Of a stretch of DNA of 64,000 nucleotides, positions 1 to 8,795 are shown in pieces (positions within the stretch are counted from its first letter, which is position 1; every line of letters starts with the position of its first letter). The stretch is from NCBI GenBank assembly GCA_944386055.1, contig CALWZP010000007.1:1-64000 (forward strand), in the 5' to 3' direction. The notes beneath the pieces are model-generated. The model was not told the DNA's origin and searched no databases. It was given only the letters and a program-made list of their open reading frames with translations. Source of the stretch: an uncultured Oscillospiraceae bacterium. Lineage in GTDB: Bacteria; Bacillota; Clostridia; Oscillospirales; Oscillospiraceae. The position numbers and the translations under genes are program-made.

Positions 1-2
1 TT

Positions 3-101
3 GAAAAAAAGGAACTTGATGAAGTCCAGCGGGTGTTTGCAGAACATCTTCGGCAGTGCCCGGATTATGAACTGTTAAACAGCTTAACCAGCTTATTATG
101 A
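3..101 (+). CDS. C-terminal fragment of an unknown protein, cut by the left window edge
   Basis: An open frame enters from the left edge and stops at TGA 99-101. The visible 32 residues (EKKELDEVQRVFAEHL at the start, then RQCPDYELLNSLTSLL) have a normal helical, charged composition. The frame overlaps the end of the convergent minus-strand frame at 65-545 by 37 bp, which is possible for two convergent genes but lowers confidence in both. Function is not recognisable. Confidence 0.35.
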   Translation, partial: EKKELDEVQRVFAEHLRQCPDYELLNSLTSLL

Positions 102-545
102 TATTCGGCGCCGTCAATCCGGCTGAAATCTCCGTCAATGGTGCTTTCCAGTACCGTGCGGCAGGAAGCAATTTCTGCGCTGAGCGACTGCAGGTTTTTC
201 AGCACAGACAAGGTCTCCGAAAGGCGGTCCTCCCGGAGAAGGGAGGGGGTCAGGATTTGGGAATCAACTGCAAACTGGAAGAATCGGAGCCAGGTGTGTG
301 CATCATCCATGCTGATACAGATGGTGCTGTATCGATCAGATATTTCTTGAAGAAGCGGGGCCAACTCCACAGAACATTGCGCCGCCTGCTCCAATTGATT
401 GTGAAGAGCTCCCTTCGCTTGGTAAGAAATGTCCTGACCGATATACCCATACCATGGATTTTTTCGATAGTCATACCCAACAGACGGGAGGAAATCCACA
501 TACTGCTCCAGTAACGCTCCGGTTTCTGTGAGATAAGACTCGCCC
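65..545 (-). pseudogene. 5'-truncated unknown gene abutting the tRNA-like att copy
   Basis: The minus-strand frame is open from a stop inside the tRNA-like sequence (near 560) down to the TAA at 65-67. Its protein-like reading begins ESYLTETGALLEQYVDFLPS and continues for about 145 residues with helical character. The first possible start is a GTG at 499, which lies inside plausible coding sequence and has no ribosome site. It looks as if the upstream part was removed at the attachment site, so I call it a truncated gene. A short intact gene starting at 499 is the alternative. The family is not recognised. Confidence 0.4.
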
Positions 546-568
546 TTCGATCCCGCTTATCTCCACCA
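546..568 (+). other. 23-bp tRNA 3'-end copy (putative att site of an integrated element)
   Basis: The bases read as the T-loop, 3' T-stem, 3' acceptor strand and encoded CCA of a tRNA (TTCGATCCCGCT, then TATCTCCACCA). No 5' half of a tRNA precedes it. It resembles the 3' end of a Clostridia tRNA-Ala from memory. A lone tRNA 3' end followed by a terminator is the usual scar of tyrosine-recombinase integration, so the DNA to its left is probably the end of an integrated element. Confidence 0.6.
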
Positions 569-589
569 TGTACGGTGCGCCGTAAAGAA

Positions 590-623
590 AACCGTTGAAA
601 CCGCAAGGTTTCAACGGTTTTTC
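590..623 (+). terminator. Rho-independent terminator after the tRNA-like copy
   Basis: A perfect 13-bp stem (AACCGTTGAAACC) with a GCAA loop is followed by TTTTCTTTT. Its place just behind the tRNA 3' end fits the original terminator of the tRNA gene. The 5' side also has an A-rich flank, so it may act on both strands. Confidence 0.8.
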
Positions 624-839
624 TTTTGCCTTGAAGTGAAACATAGAACAGGAACATAACAGCACTTGCATTTTCAGAAAACTGGAATTAAGGAGACAGA
701 AGAGAGAAAAGATCAAGACAGGCCGTCCTGGTATTCCGAATGCAAGCTTTGCTTTAAGGAATTCCTCATACTCTGAGAAAAGCTAAAGGTGTTTCGAAAA
801 AATCCCTGAGCTCCTGCTTCTTTTACCTGTGCCGGTTTT

Positions 840-2249
840 TTATTCGATCACTCCAAACTGTTCATTTACTAATTGATCGAAATCATCTGTCTTTTCCCAG
901 TAATTAAACCCGCGTACCAACTTGATAAACCCACGATCCCGCAGACGATAAAACACATTTTTCATTGTGTTTTCAGACTTGATCCCTGTAATAGAACGAC
1001 CAGTACTGTTTTTTATGGTATCATGCTTGGTCAAATACTGAATGACAATCTCCTCTGGGGATGCGAGTTTTTCATGTTTGATTACTACCAGTACCGAGTT
1101 ATCCGTTTCGGAAATCTGAGGTACCCTCAGCCTCAACTTTGTCATAGCGTCAAATGCCGTATTCAATCCTTCTCCTACATCTTTGTTTGGGGGGTCTGGG
1201 AATTTGTTGATAAGACGAACAATTTTGGGATTTCGAGCAGCTTGAGTCTCTAAAATATTTTTGGTCGTAATGTGACCGGGTAATTTTCCTGGACTTTCCA
1301 CTTCGATTCGATTATCAAAGATTCGAATCTGAATATCCGTAGGGATACTATAATCCCTATGTAGTACAGCGTTTGTTATGATTTCATGTAGTGTCTCTTC
1401 GGGATATTCAATGGTTTCAAAGCCAGCACCGAGTTTTCTGATCGACTCAACGATCTCCTTCGTTTTTGCCACGGCCTCATAAATCTGATTATATGCACAG
1501 CCTTCGACTGTAAGTGGCTGTTCGGCAAGAACATCTCGTTCGGCTTGTCCGGAGGTCTTATACCGAAAGATTTTTATGGAAGACCTCTTCGGCAAGCAGA
1601 TCTGGGGTTCGTCAGAAAACAGCATCTCACCTGCCACGGTCAATTTGTCAAAATGAATCAGACGCTGCTTTTTCAACCATTGGACAGCATCGACCTCAGG
1701 AATGATTGACTTTGAGAACCACATATATATATCGGACTCAGAGGCATCCATAACCTCAGAATCTTTAACTGGCTCGTTTTCATACGATACAATCCCTTTA
1801 TCAAGCTCCAGCCGCCTTCTTTTTTCAGGTGAGTCAACAGGAAGACTTTGGGCCCCTTTTCTAAGGAATATTTTTCCATCCGTTGCAGCTATAATTGCTT
1901 GAGTCTTGAATATAGTAACCCTTAGTACATATGTTTGTAAAAATGGGTGTTGCAAGAATTCCCAATCATAATAATTTTCAACCTGGGGAATAGAGTCTAA
2001 TATTTGCAAAAAACTGTTTGCATCTTCCGTATGAATAAAGCCGTCCCAATGCTTGAGCTTTGTCGTGGATTCCTCTCTGATTCCTAAATAAATTTCACCA
2101 CCACTTGCATTGGCAAAAGCAGATATGATTTTGCTGAATCCCTTTCCTGAGATACGCTTATCCTTATAATCGGTAAAATGATCTTCCTCGCGCTGAAACA
2201 GTTGGGCGACTTTCTCTTCTGACAAGACTTCAACTTGACTGCTGTTCAT
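840..2249 (-). CDS. AlbA_2 / HATPase_c_4-type ATP-binding regulator-like protein
   Basis: A 469-residue protein. The N-terminus (about 15-140; EDHFTDYKDK, then FANASGGEIYLGIRE) matches the Schlafen AlbA_2 domain pattern. A middle block (about 270-380; ETLHEIITNAVLHRDYS, then GEGLNTAFDAM) matches the HATPase_c_4 ATP-binding domain found behind AlbA_2. The last 90 residues (PEEIVIQYLTKHDTI, then FYRLRDRGFIKLVRG) look like a winged helix. Such proteins are usually annotated as putative DNA-binding transcriptional regulators and are common in mobile and defence islands; the ligand is unknown. The gene is visibly AT-richer than most of the window and stands alone next to a tRNA-type integration scar, which suggests transfer. 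Confidence 0.75.
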   Translation of the reverse strand: MNSSQVEVLSEEKVAQLFQREEDHFTDYKDKRISGKGFSKIISAFANASGGEIYLGIREESTTKLKHWDGFIHTEDANSFLQILDSIPQVENYYDWEFLQHPFLQTYVLRVTIFKTQAIIAATDGKIFLRKGAQSLPVDSPEKRRRLELDKGIVSYENEPVKDSEVMDASESDIYMWFSKSIIPEVDAVQWLKKQRLIHFDKLTVAGEMLFSDEPQICLPKRSSIKIFRYKTSGQAERDVLAEQPLTVEGCAYNQIYEAVAKTKEIVESIRKLGAGFETIEYPEETLHEIITNAVLHRDYSIPTDIQIRIFDNRIEVESPGKLPGHITTKNILETQAARNPKIVRLINKFPDPPNKDVGEGLNTAFDAMTKLRLRVPQISETDNSVLVVIKHEKLASPEEIVIQYLTKHDTIKNSTGRSITGIKSENTMKNVFYRLRDRGFIKLVRGFNYWEKTDDFDQLVNEQFGVIE

Positions 2250-2731
2250 AATGTACTCCCCCTGATCGTACTGTCGATGTAGTTTCCCTTTGCAGATTCA
2301 ACGGTTTACCGACTCGACTCCAATGATAATGTGGTAGACTGTGGGTATTCTGTTGCAAGTCGTTTACTTCTGTTTTTACACCTGCCTGAACATATAGATG
2401 GAGGTGCTTTCATTCAAAATATGAATATAAATACAGCGTAATATATGTGCCTTGTTATTTCAAGTGTTTTGTCCGCCCTTGCCGTCAAAAAGGAAAACGA
2501 CGGGCGAAGCTGCCGCTGGAATCCGGATGAGATTTACTCTGGCGATGCTTTGCGGTATGATATTTTCAGAGTCTCCCGGCCGCAGAAGGCGGGTGCAGCC
2601 GCGTGGACGGCAAAATTTCTGCGGGAGAAACGCATGAAAAGGGAGTTTTTTGACCCTGTATGGAGGGTAGACTTTGGTGCGGCAGATCGAGATGCTGCGC
2701 GCGGCGTCTGTTTGGGAGAAGGGGCGGGAAT
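2250..2731. other. Intergenic stretch without a convincing gene
   Basis: The region between the AlbA_2 gene and the polymerase remnant is AT-rich up to about 2,450 and then GC-rich. A 96-residue plus-strand frame (2445-2735) has no good ribosome site and a low-complexity composition, so I do not call it. It should contain divergent promoters. I see no clear LexA box. Confidence 0.4.
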
Positions 2732-4252
2732 ATGAAGGAAAAGGTCTATATCGCTATTGATTTGAAATCGTTCTACGCCTCGGTGGAATGCCGGGAACGG
2801 GGGCTGGACCCCATGGACACCAATCTGGTGGTGGCAGACCGCAGCCGGACAGAGAAGACGATCTGTCTGGCGGTCTCGCCATCCCTGAAGGCCTATGGGC
2901 TCCCGGGGCGCCCCAGGCTGTTCGAGGTGGTGCGGAAGGTAGAGCAGGTCAATGCCATGCGAGTCCTCCAGGCGCCGGGACGGGCCTTTGCAGGAAGCTC
3001 CTGTTTTGCATCAGAGCTGAGACGGTCACCGGAGCTGGCCGTCGACTATATTGTCACGCCGCCCCGGATGGCCCGCTATATGGAGATCAGCACCCGGATC
3101 TATCAGATCTATCTCCGCTATATCGCGCCGGAAGACATCCATGTATACTCCATTGACGAGGTGCTGATAGACGCCACAAACTATCTGGACACTTACCGTC
3201 TTACGCCCAGGGAGCTGGCCATGGCTATGATTCTGGATGTGCTGAAAACGACCGGGATCACCGCAACGGCGGGAATCGGGACCAACCTCTACCTGTGGAA
3301 GGTGGCTATGGACATTGTGGCCAAGCACATTCCGCCGGATCAAAACGGGGTGCGCATCGCGGAGCTGGATGAGATGACCTATCGCCGGACCTTGTGGACC
3401 CACATCCCCATCACTGATTTTTGGCGGGTAGGCCAGGGCTATGCGCGAAAGCTGGCGGAGCATGGCATGCTTACCATGGGGATGTGGCCAGGTGCTCGGT
3501 GGGGAAGCCGGGGGACCTTCGCAACGAGGAGCTGCTGTACAAGCTTTTCGGTGTCAATGCCGAACTGCTTATCGATCACACCTGGGGCTGGGAACCATGC
3601 ACCATGGCGGACATCAAGGCGTACAGACCGGAATCCAGCAGTGTGGGTTCCGGGCAGGTGCTCCAGTGCCCCTATGAATTTGGGAAGGCGAGGCTGGTGC
3701 TGCGGGAGACGGCGGACGCGCTGGCCCTGGAACTGGTGGATCAGGGGCTGGTCACCGACCAGATTGTCCTTACGGTGGGGTATGACAAGGACGATCTGAA
3801 GACCCCGGGCCGGCGGGAGCGCTACCGGGGGGAGATAACCACGGACCGCTATGGAAGGCAGAGCCCCAAGCACGCCCATGGGACCGTGAACTTGGGCCGG
3901 CACACCTCCTCCAGCAAGGTTATTCTGCATGCCGCCACAGCCCTGTTTGACCGGATCGTGGACAGGGAGCTGCTGGTACGGCGGCTGTATGTGACGGCCT
4001 CCCGTGGTGGAGGAGGCCGCCGTTCAGGCGGCATCCGATTTCGAGTAGCTGGACCTGTTCACGGACCAGGCGGCCAAGCAACGCCGGGAGGCGGAAGAAG
4101 CCGCCCGGCTGGAGCGGGAGAAGCGGATGCAGCAGGCCATGCTGGCCATCAAGAAGAAGTACGGCAAGAATGCCATTCTGAAAGGGATGAACCTGGAGGA
4201 AGGGGCCACAGGGAGAGAACGGAACAACCAGATCGGGGGGCACAGGGCATGA
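2732..4252 (+). pseudogene. Y-family DNA polymerase (UmuC/DinB-like), decayed
   Basis: Starts at ATG 2732 behind a GGGAGAAGGGGCGGG site. The first 250 codons read as a translesion polymerase: AIDLKSFYASVE (first catalytic Asp), YSIDEVLID (catalytic DE) and TATAGIGTNLYLWKVAMD. Three lesions follow. One G is missing in the run at 3478-3481, moving the frame to GDVARCSVGKPGDLRNEEL. Two bases are missing near 4003-4008 (TASR to VVEEAA). A TAG interrupts the frame at the DFE/LDLFTDQ junction near 4045. The tail ends at TGA 4250-4252, overlapping the start of the YolD-like gene. The product cannot be full length unless these are assembly errors; the nonsense codon argues against that. Confidence 0.8.
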
Positions 4253-4668
4253 ACGGACCATATGACGACATCATCGAGATGCCCCATCCTACCTCGGAGA
4301 AGTACCCACGGATGCCCGCTGCCGACCGGGCGGCTCAGTTTGCCCCCTTCGCCGCGCTCACGGGCTATGGAGCCGCGGTAAAGGAGGCCGCACGGCGCAC
4401 TGAGGAGAGGCGGGAGGCGGATGAGGAGCGCAAGACGCAGATGGACCTGCGCCTGCAGATCCTGCTGGATCTTCTGCCAGAACAGCCGGAGATCGCAGTC
4501 ACCTATTTCAAGCCAGACGCACGAAAGAGCGGCGGCGCTTATGTGACAGTACACGGGCAGCTGAAGAAATACGACGACAGGAGAAAGACTGTAATACTGG
4601 AGAGCGGAGAACGGATCCCTGCAGAGGATATATGGGAACTGGAGGGGAGCGTGTTCCCGGAAGAGTGA
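4249..4668 (+). CDS. YolD-like small protein
   Basis: A 139-residue protein starting at ATG 4249, overlapping the polymerase stop by ATGA. The N-terminal half carries the recognisable YolD signature (YDDIIEMPHPTSEKYPRMP, then RAAQFAPFAALTGY). A charged helix follows (EAARRTEERREADEERK), and the C-terminal part is a small beta domain ending GERIPAEDIWELEG. YolD-like proteins are encoded next to Y-family polymerases in Firmicutes and are thought to be partner or regulator proteins of UmuC-type enzymes. Here the partner polymerase is broken while this frame is intact, so the protein may be orphaned or may serve another polymerase. Confidence 0.8.
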   Translation: MNGPYDDIIEMPHPTSEKYPRMPAADRAAQFAPFAALTGYGAAVKEAARRTEERREADEERKTQMDLRLQILLDLLPEQPEIAVTYFKPDARKSGGAYVTVHGQLKKYDDRRKTVILESGERIPAEDIWELEGSVFPEE

Positions 4669-4790
4669 CCATGACATACCGCAGAAATGGCCCATCACCG
4701 CGGTGAAAGCTGAAAATAAATCCCCCGCGGGGCGATGCTCTCCACACGAAATTCACAATTCCATGCTATACTCCAGCAAGGTGATCGCTT

Positions 4791-5459
4791 ATGAAGAATA
4801 TTCTCATCGTAGAAGACGAGCCGGATATCCAGGAACTGTTGTGTACCTACCTGCGGGAGGCGGGATACGGCACCGCCGCGGCGGGGGACGGCGTGGAGGC
4901 GCTGGGCCTGTTTCGGGCCCGCACCTTTGACCTGGTCCTGCTGGACATCATGCTGCCCAAAATCGACGGCTTCGGGGTCTGCGAGCTGATCCGCCGGCAG
5001 TCCCAGGTGCCCATCCTCATGCTCACCGCCCTGGAGGGGGAGGAGCAGCAGCTCCGGGGCTTTGGCCTGGACATCGACGACTATGTGACCAAGCCCTTCT
5101 CCATGCCTGTCCTGCTGGAGAAGATCCGGGTGATCCTCCGCCGCAGCGGCGGGACGGAGGAGGGGGCGCGCCTGTGCTACCGGGACCTGGTGATGGACCT
5201 GGACGCCCGGGAGGTTTTCGCGGGCGGACGAGCCCTGGAGCTGACCGCCCGGGAGTTTGAGCTGCTGCGTACCTTCCTGTCTGCCCCCGGCCGGGTGTTC
5301 ACCCGGGAGATGCTGCTGGCCAGACTGTGGGGCTATGACTTCTTCGGGGACGAGCGGGTGGTGGACAGCCACATCAAGAATCTCCGTCACAAGCTGGGGC
5401 GGGACTATATCGAGACAGTGAGGGGGGTGGGCTACCGTGCTGCGAAGGAAACTCACTGA
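4791..5459 (+). CDS. OmpR-family response regulator
   Basis: A 222-residue protein with a receiver domain (about 1-115) and a winged-helix DNA-binding domain (about 130-220). Acidic residues E8-D9-E10, phospho-acceptor D52 (LVLLDIMLPKIDG), the conserved Thr (LMLTAL) and Lys (TKPFSM) are present. The C-terminal VVDSHIKNLRHKLG and ETVRGVGYR motifs are typical of OmpR/PhoB output domains. It overlaps the histidine kinase gene by 23 bp, so the two form one operon. The nearby ABC exporters (7,935-11,705 and 14,161-16,129) are plausible targets by neighbourhood only. Confidence 0.95.
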   Translation: MKNILIVEDEPDIQELLCTYLREAGYGTAAAGDGVEALGLFRARTFDLVLLDIMLPKIDGFGVCELIRRQSQVPILMLTALEGEEQQLRGFGLDIDDYVTKPFSMPVLLEKIRVILRRSGGTEEGARLCYRDLVMDLDAREVFAGGRALELTAREFELLRTFLSAPGRVFTREMLLARLWGYDFFGDERVVDSHIKNLRHKLGRDYIETVRGVGYRAAKETH

Positions 5460-6969
5460 GAGCCTGACGGCCCGCATTTTTCTGATCACGGCGCTGATCC
5501 TCCTCTGCGCCGGGGCCATTACCTTCGGACTGATCGCCTGGGCCACCCCCAGCACCTACACCGCCGTGGTCAACGAAGATCTGACCCGGCAGGTGGACGC
5601 GCTGGCAAACGCGCTGACAGACACCGAGCTGGAGGACTGCGGCCCCCTGCTGGATGACTTTATCCGCGTCTCCGGAGCGGTGGCCATGCTGGTGGGACCG
5701 GACGGCCAGATCGCCGATACCGGCTCCCAGCTGGCTGTCCAGACGATATACGAGGACGACTCCATCATAATGGCAGAGTCACAGTTCACCACTGTGGAGG
5801 GAGGGGACACCGCTCTTGCCTGGCCGGCAGAGGAGGACACGGCAGTGGGCGCCGTGACCTTTGCCGCCTCCGGACAGGCCACCGTGACCACGGAGGTATA
5901 TTTTGCCGGACAGGAGGACCCCTACACCCTCTATGTCACCCCACGGGTGGAGGTGGAGAACCTGGCGGTACGGGCGCTGGTGCAGATGGCCCCGTGGCTG
6001 CTGCTGGCGCTGCTGGCCTTCTCCCTGCTGTGCGCCTTCGTCTATTCCCGGTACATCACCCGGCCCATCGTCCGCCTCAGCGGCATTGCGGGAAAAATGG
6101 CGGAGCTGGACTTTCATTGGACCTGTGACGAGCGGCGGCGGGACGAAATCGGAACGCTGGGGCGCAGCCTGGACGAGCTGGCCCGCCGGCTGGACGCCGC
6201 CCTGACGGAGCTGGAGGCGGCCAACCACGCCCTGCGGGGGGAGGTGGAGCGGGAGCGGGAGCTGGATCGCCGGCGCATGGCCTTCTTCAACGCCGCCTCC
6301 CACGAGCTGAAGACCCCGGTCACCATCCTGAAGGGACAGCTCTCCGGCATGCTGGAGGGGGTGGGGGTGTACCGGGACCGGGACAAGTATCTGCTGCGCT
6401 CCCTTCAGACCACCGGGCGAATGGAAGACCTGATCGGAGAGATGCTGGCCATCTCCCGCATGGAGACCGGCCCGGCCGCGGTGAAACAGGAGCAGGTGGA
6501 CTTGGCCGCTTTGATGGAGGGGCAGCTGACCCTGAACCGGGAGCTGCTGGAGCAGCGGGGCCAGCGGCTGGCGTCCGCGCTGACGCCGGGGGTCACCATC
6601 ACAGGTGACGCCGCCCTGCTGGGCCGGGCGGTGGGGAACCTGCTGTCCAACGCGTCCCTCTACTCCCCCGAGGGCGCGGAAATCCGCGTGTGGTGCGGGT
6701 TTCAGGACGGCTTCCCCGCACTGGCGGTGGAGAACACCGGGGCCCGTATTCAGGAGGAGGCCTTGCCCCGCCTTTTTGAGGCGTTCTACCGGGCAGAAGG
6801 CTCCCGCAGCCGCGCCACCGGGGGCAGCGGACTGGGGCTGTACCTGGTAAAGATGATCCTGGACCGGCACGGGGCGGTGTGTAAGATTGAGAATACGGGG
6901 GACGGGGTCAGGGCCGTGGTGCGGTTCCCGGCTTCGGTACAGCCTGTAGACTTTGCTGACCGCCTGTGA
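5437..6969 (+). CDS. Membrane sensor histidine kinase
   Basis: A 510-residue protein starting with GTG 5437. TM1 lies at about 13-35 and an extracellular sensor loop at about 36-180. TM2 (MAPWLLLALLAFSLLCAFVYS) follows at about 185-205, then a HAMP linker to about 255. The H-box NAASHELKTP carries the phospho-acceptor H289. The ATP-binding domain shows the N-box (AVGNLLSNASLYS) and G-boxes (GSGLGLYLVK). It should phosphorylate the response regulator encoded just upstream. The loop gives no clue to its signal; kinases beside ABC exporters often sense antimicrobial peptides or envelope stress, which is inference here. Confidence 0.95.
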   Translation: MLRRKLTESLTARIFLITALILLCAGAITFGLIAWATPSTYTAVVNEDLTRQVDALANALTDTELEDCGPLLDDFIRVSGAVAMLVGPDGQIADTGSQLAVQTIYEDDSIIMAESQFTTVEGGDTALAWPAEEDTAVGAVTFAASGQATVTTEVYFAGQEDPYTLYVTPRVEVENLAVRALVQMAPWLLLALLAFSLLCAFVYSRYITRPIVRLSGIAGKMAELDFHWTCDERRRDEIGTLGRSLDELARRLDAALTELEAANHALRGEVERERELDRRRMAFFNAASHELKTPVTILKGQLSGMLEGVGVYRDRDKYLLRSLQTTGRMEDLIGEMLAISRMETGPAAVKQEQVDLAALMEGQLTLNRELLEQRGQRLASALTPGVTITGDAALLGRAVGNLLSNASLYSPEGAEIRVWCGFQDGFPALAVENTGARIQEEALPRLFEAFYRAEGSRSRATGGSGLGLYLVKMILDRHGAVCKIENTGDGVRAVVRFPASVQPVDFADRL

Positions 6970-7134
6970 TAGAATAGGCACAACTCGGCCGTAGGAGGTG
7001 CTTTTGTGAAAATCGGACTTGATGCCGCCCCATGCAAGGCTTAACAGGGTAGACTTGTGTGGGAAAAAGTGGACGCTATCCGAATACGCCTTGCATGAGG
7101 GAAAGTCTGCGATCACATGCAAAGGAGTATGGAG

Positions 7135-7773
7135 ATGAACGATAAAATCATTGATTTCAACACCTGGGAGCGGGGCGGCCTGTTCCAGTTTTATATGGAG
7201 AAAATGCGGATCGTAATGAGCCTGACGGTGGACATTGATGTGACGCCGCTGGTCCGGTTCGTCAGGAAAAACGGCATGAAGTTCTACCCCGCCATGATCT
7301 GGGCGGTGTCCAGGGTGGTCAACGCTCACGATGAATTCAAGTATGGCTGGGATGCCGAGGGCAGGCTGATCCGCTGGGGAATCATTTCCCCCAGCTATGC
7401 CCATTTTCATCCGGAGGATGAGAACTTTACGAAGCTGGTCACCCCATACAAAGAGGATATGATGGAATTTCATGCCTGCTTCCTCCGGGACCGGGAGAGA
7501 TACCGGGAGCTTCGGGCTGTCGTGCAGGATCAGCCGGTCAACCACTTTGATGTGTCCTGCCTGCCCTGGGTCCGATATCGCCATTTTGATGTCCATGTCT
7601 TTGACGAGGGAAAATTTCTTGCCCCGGTGATCACCTGGGGGAGATATGAAGCGGAGCAGGACCGGCTTGTGATGCCGCTGACCATGAACATTCACCATGC
7701 TGTCGCGGACGGGTTTCATCTGTCCAGATTTTTCAAGGAAGTACAGGAACTGATTGACTCTTTGAGCGAATAA
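7135..7773 (+). CDS. CatA-like acetyltransferase (chloramphenicol acetyltransferase type A fold)
   Basis: I choose ATG 7135 because AAAGGAG sits 7 bases upstream; in-frame ATGs at 7117 and 7129 are less well placed. The 212-residue length fits trimeric type-A CATs (about 210-220). The catalytic motif is clear (MNIHHAVADGFHLSRFF, the HxxxDG pattern), as is the N-terminal strand-turn (FNTWERGGLFQFYME). The family acetylates the chloramphenicol hydroxyl from acetyl-CoA in the cytoplasm. The substrate-pocket segments are divergent, so resistance cannot be assumed; many gut Firmicutes carry CatA-like homologues of unknown substrate. It is a single gene followed by a terminator. Confidence 0.8.
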   Translation: MNDKIIDFNTWERGGLFQFYMEKMRIVMSLTVDIDVTPLVRFVRKNGMKFYPAMIWAVSRVVNAHDEFKYGWDAEGRLIRWGIISPSYAHFHPEDENFTKLVTPYKEDMMEFHACFLRDRERYRELRAVVQDQPVNHFDVSCLPWVRYRHFDVHVFDEGKFLAPVITWGRYEAEQDRLVMPLTMNIHHAVADGFHLSRFFKEVQELIDSLSE

Positions 7774-7780
7774 AATGACC

Positions 7781-7821
7781 GGCAGGGCGGCGATCCCAAA
7801 AGGAGCGCCGCCCTGCCGTTT
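7781..7821 (+). terminator. Terminator after the CatA-like gene
   Basis: GGCAGGGCGGCG (7781-7792) pairs with CGCCGCCCTGCC (7806-7817), 12 bp perfect, followed by GTTTT. Confidence 0.75.
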
Positions 7822-7934
7822 TACACGGAACGGACGCGGAGGTTTCCTCCACAAAAACCACACATTCCCTCCAAACTCCCTCCACACAGCCCTGGTATCC
7901 TCTGCTCATCCCAAGCAGAAAGGAACCAGACGAT

Positions 7935-8795
7935 ATGCAACTCAATATCCAACATGTCAGCATGACCTATCCCAACGGGAAACAGGCCCTGAAAGACCTG
8001 GACCTGGAACTGAAAACACCCAGCCTCATCGGTCTGCTGGGACCCAACGGGGCGGGCAAGTCCACCCTGATGAAGCTGCTGGTGGCCGCCCTGATGCCCA
8101 CCGCCGGCTCCATCCTGGTGGACGGGGAGCCCCTGCCCAAGGCGGACCGACGGCTGAAGGCGCAGCTGGGCTATCTGCCCCAGGACTTCGGGCTGTTCGA
8201 CGAGCTCACCGTGACGGAGTTTCTGGACTACATGGCGGCCCTCAAGGGCCTGCCAGACCCCAAGGCCGCCATCCGGGCGGTGGTCCGGGCGGTGAACCTG
8301 GAGGAAAAGGCAAGATCCAGGATCCGCACCCTCTCCGGCGGGCAGAGGCAGCGGGTGGGCATCGCCCAGGCGCTGCTGGGGGACCCGCCCCTCCTGATCT
8401 TTGACGAGCCCACGGTGGGCCTGGACCCGGAGGAGCGCATCCACTTTCGCAACCTGTTCTCCCGCGCCGCCCAGGACCGGCTGGTGCTGCTCTCCACCCA
8501 CATCATCGAGGATGTGCAGTCGGTGTGCGACTGCCTGGTGGTGATGGACCATGGGCAGGTCCTGTTCACCGGCACGCCGGAGGAGCTGATCCGGTCCGCG
8601 CAGGGCCATGTGGGCGTCTTCTGGGAGCGGGAGGAAGCCCAGGAGGCGGGGCTTCACATCACCGCCCGGGTGAACACCAGTCAGGGCGTCCGGTGCCGGG
8701 CGGTGGCGGACCAGCTCCCGCCCTATGCCCAGGCGGAGGAGCCCACGCTGGAGGACGCCTACCTCTATCTCACCTCCCGGGAGGCGGTACAATGA
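7935..8795 (+). CDS. ABC exporter ATP-binding subunit
   Basis: A 286-residue cytoplasmic ATPase. Walker A (GPNGAGKST), Q-loop (GYLPQDFG), signature (TLSGGQRQRVGIAQ), Walker B (LLIFDEPTVGLDP) and H-loop (LLSTHI) are complete. The C-terminal 70 residues form the accessory tail usual in COG1131-type exporters. Its stop overlaps the start of the permease-peptidase gene by ATGA, so it powers that membrane protein and probably the small membrane protein that follows. The exported substrate is unknown. Confidence 0.93.
   Translation: MQLNIQHVSMTYPNGKQALKDLDLELKTPSLIGLLGPNGAGKSTLMKLLVAALMPTAGSILVDGEPLPKADRRLKAQLGYLPQDFGLFDELTVTEFLDYMAALKGLPDPKAAIRAVVRAVNLEEKARSRIRTLSGGQRQRVGIAQALLGDPPLLIFDEPTVGLDPEERIHFRNLFSRAAQDRLVLLSTHIIEDVQSVCDCLVVMDHGQVLFTGTPEELIRSAQGHVGVFWEREEAQEAGLHITARVNTSQGVRCRAVADQLPPYAQAEEPTLEDAYLYLTSREAVQ

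Noticed and set aside
2445-2735. 96-residue plus-strand frame before the polymerase remnant
   Set aside because: No ribosome site, Arg/Ala-rich sequence and overlap with the better-supported start at 2732.
7135-7773. Calling the CatA-like protein a chloramphenicol-resistance determinant
   Set aside because: Only the fold and catalytic motif are visible; the substrate pocket differs and many such proteins do not confer resistance.
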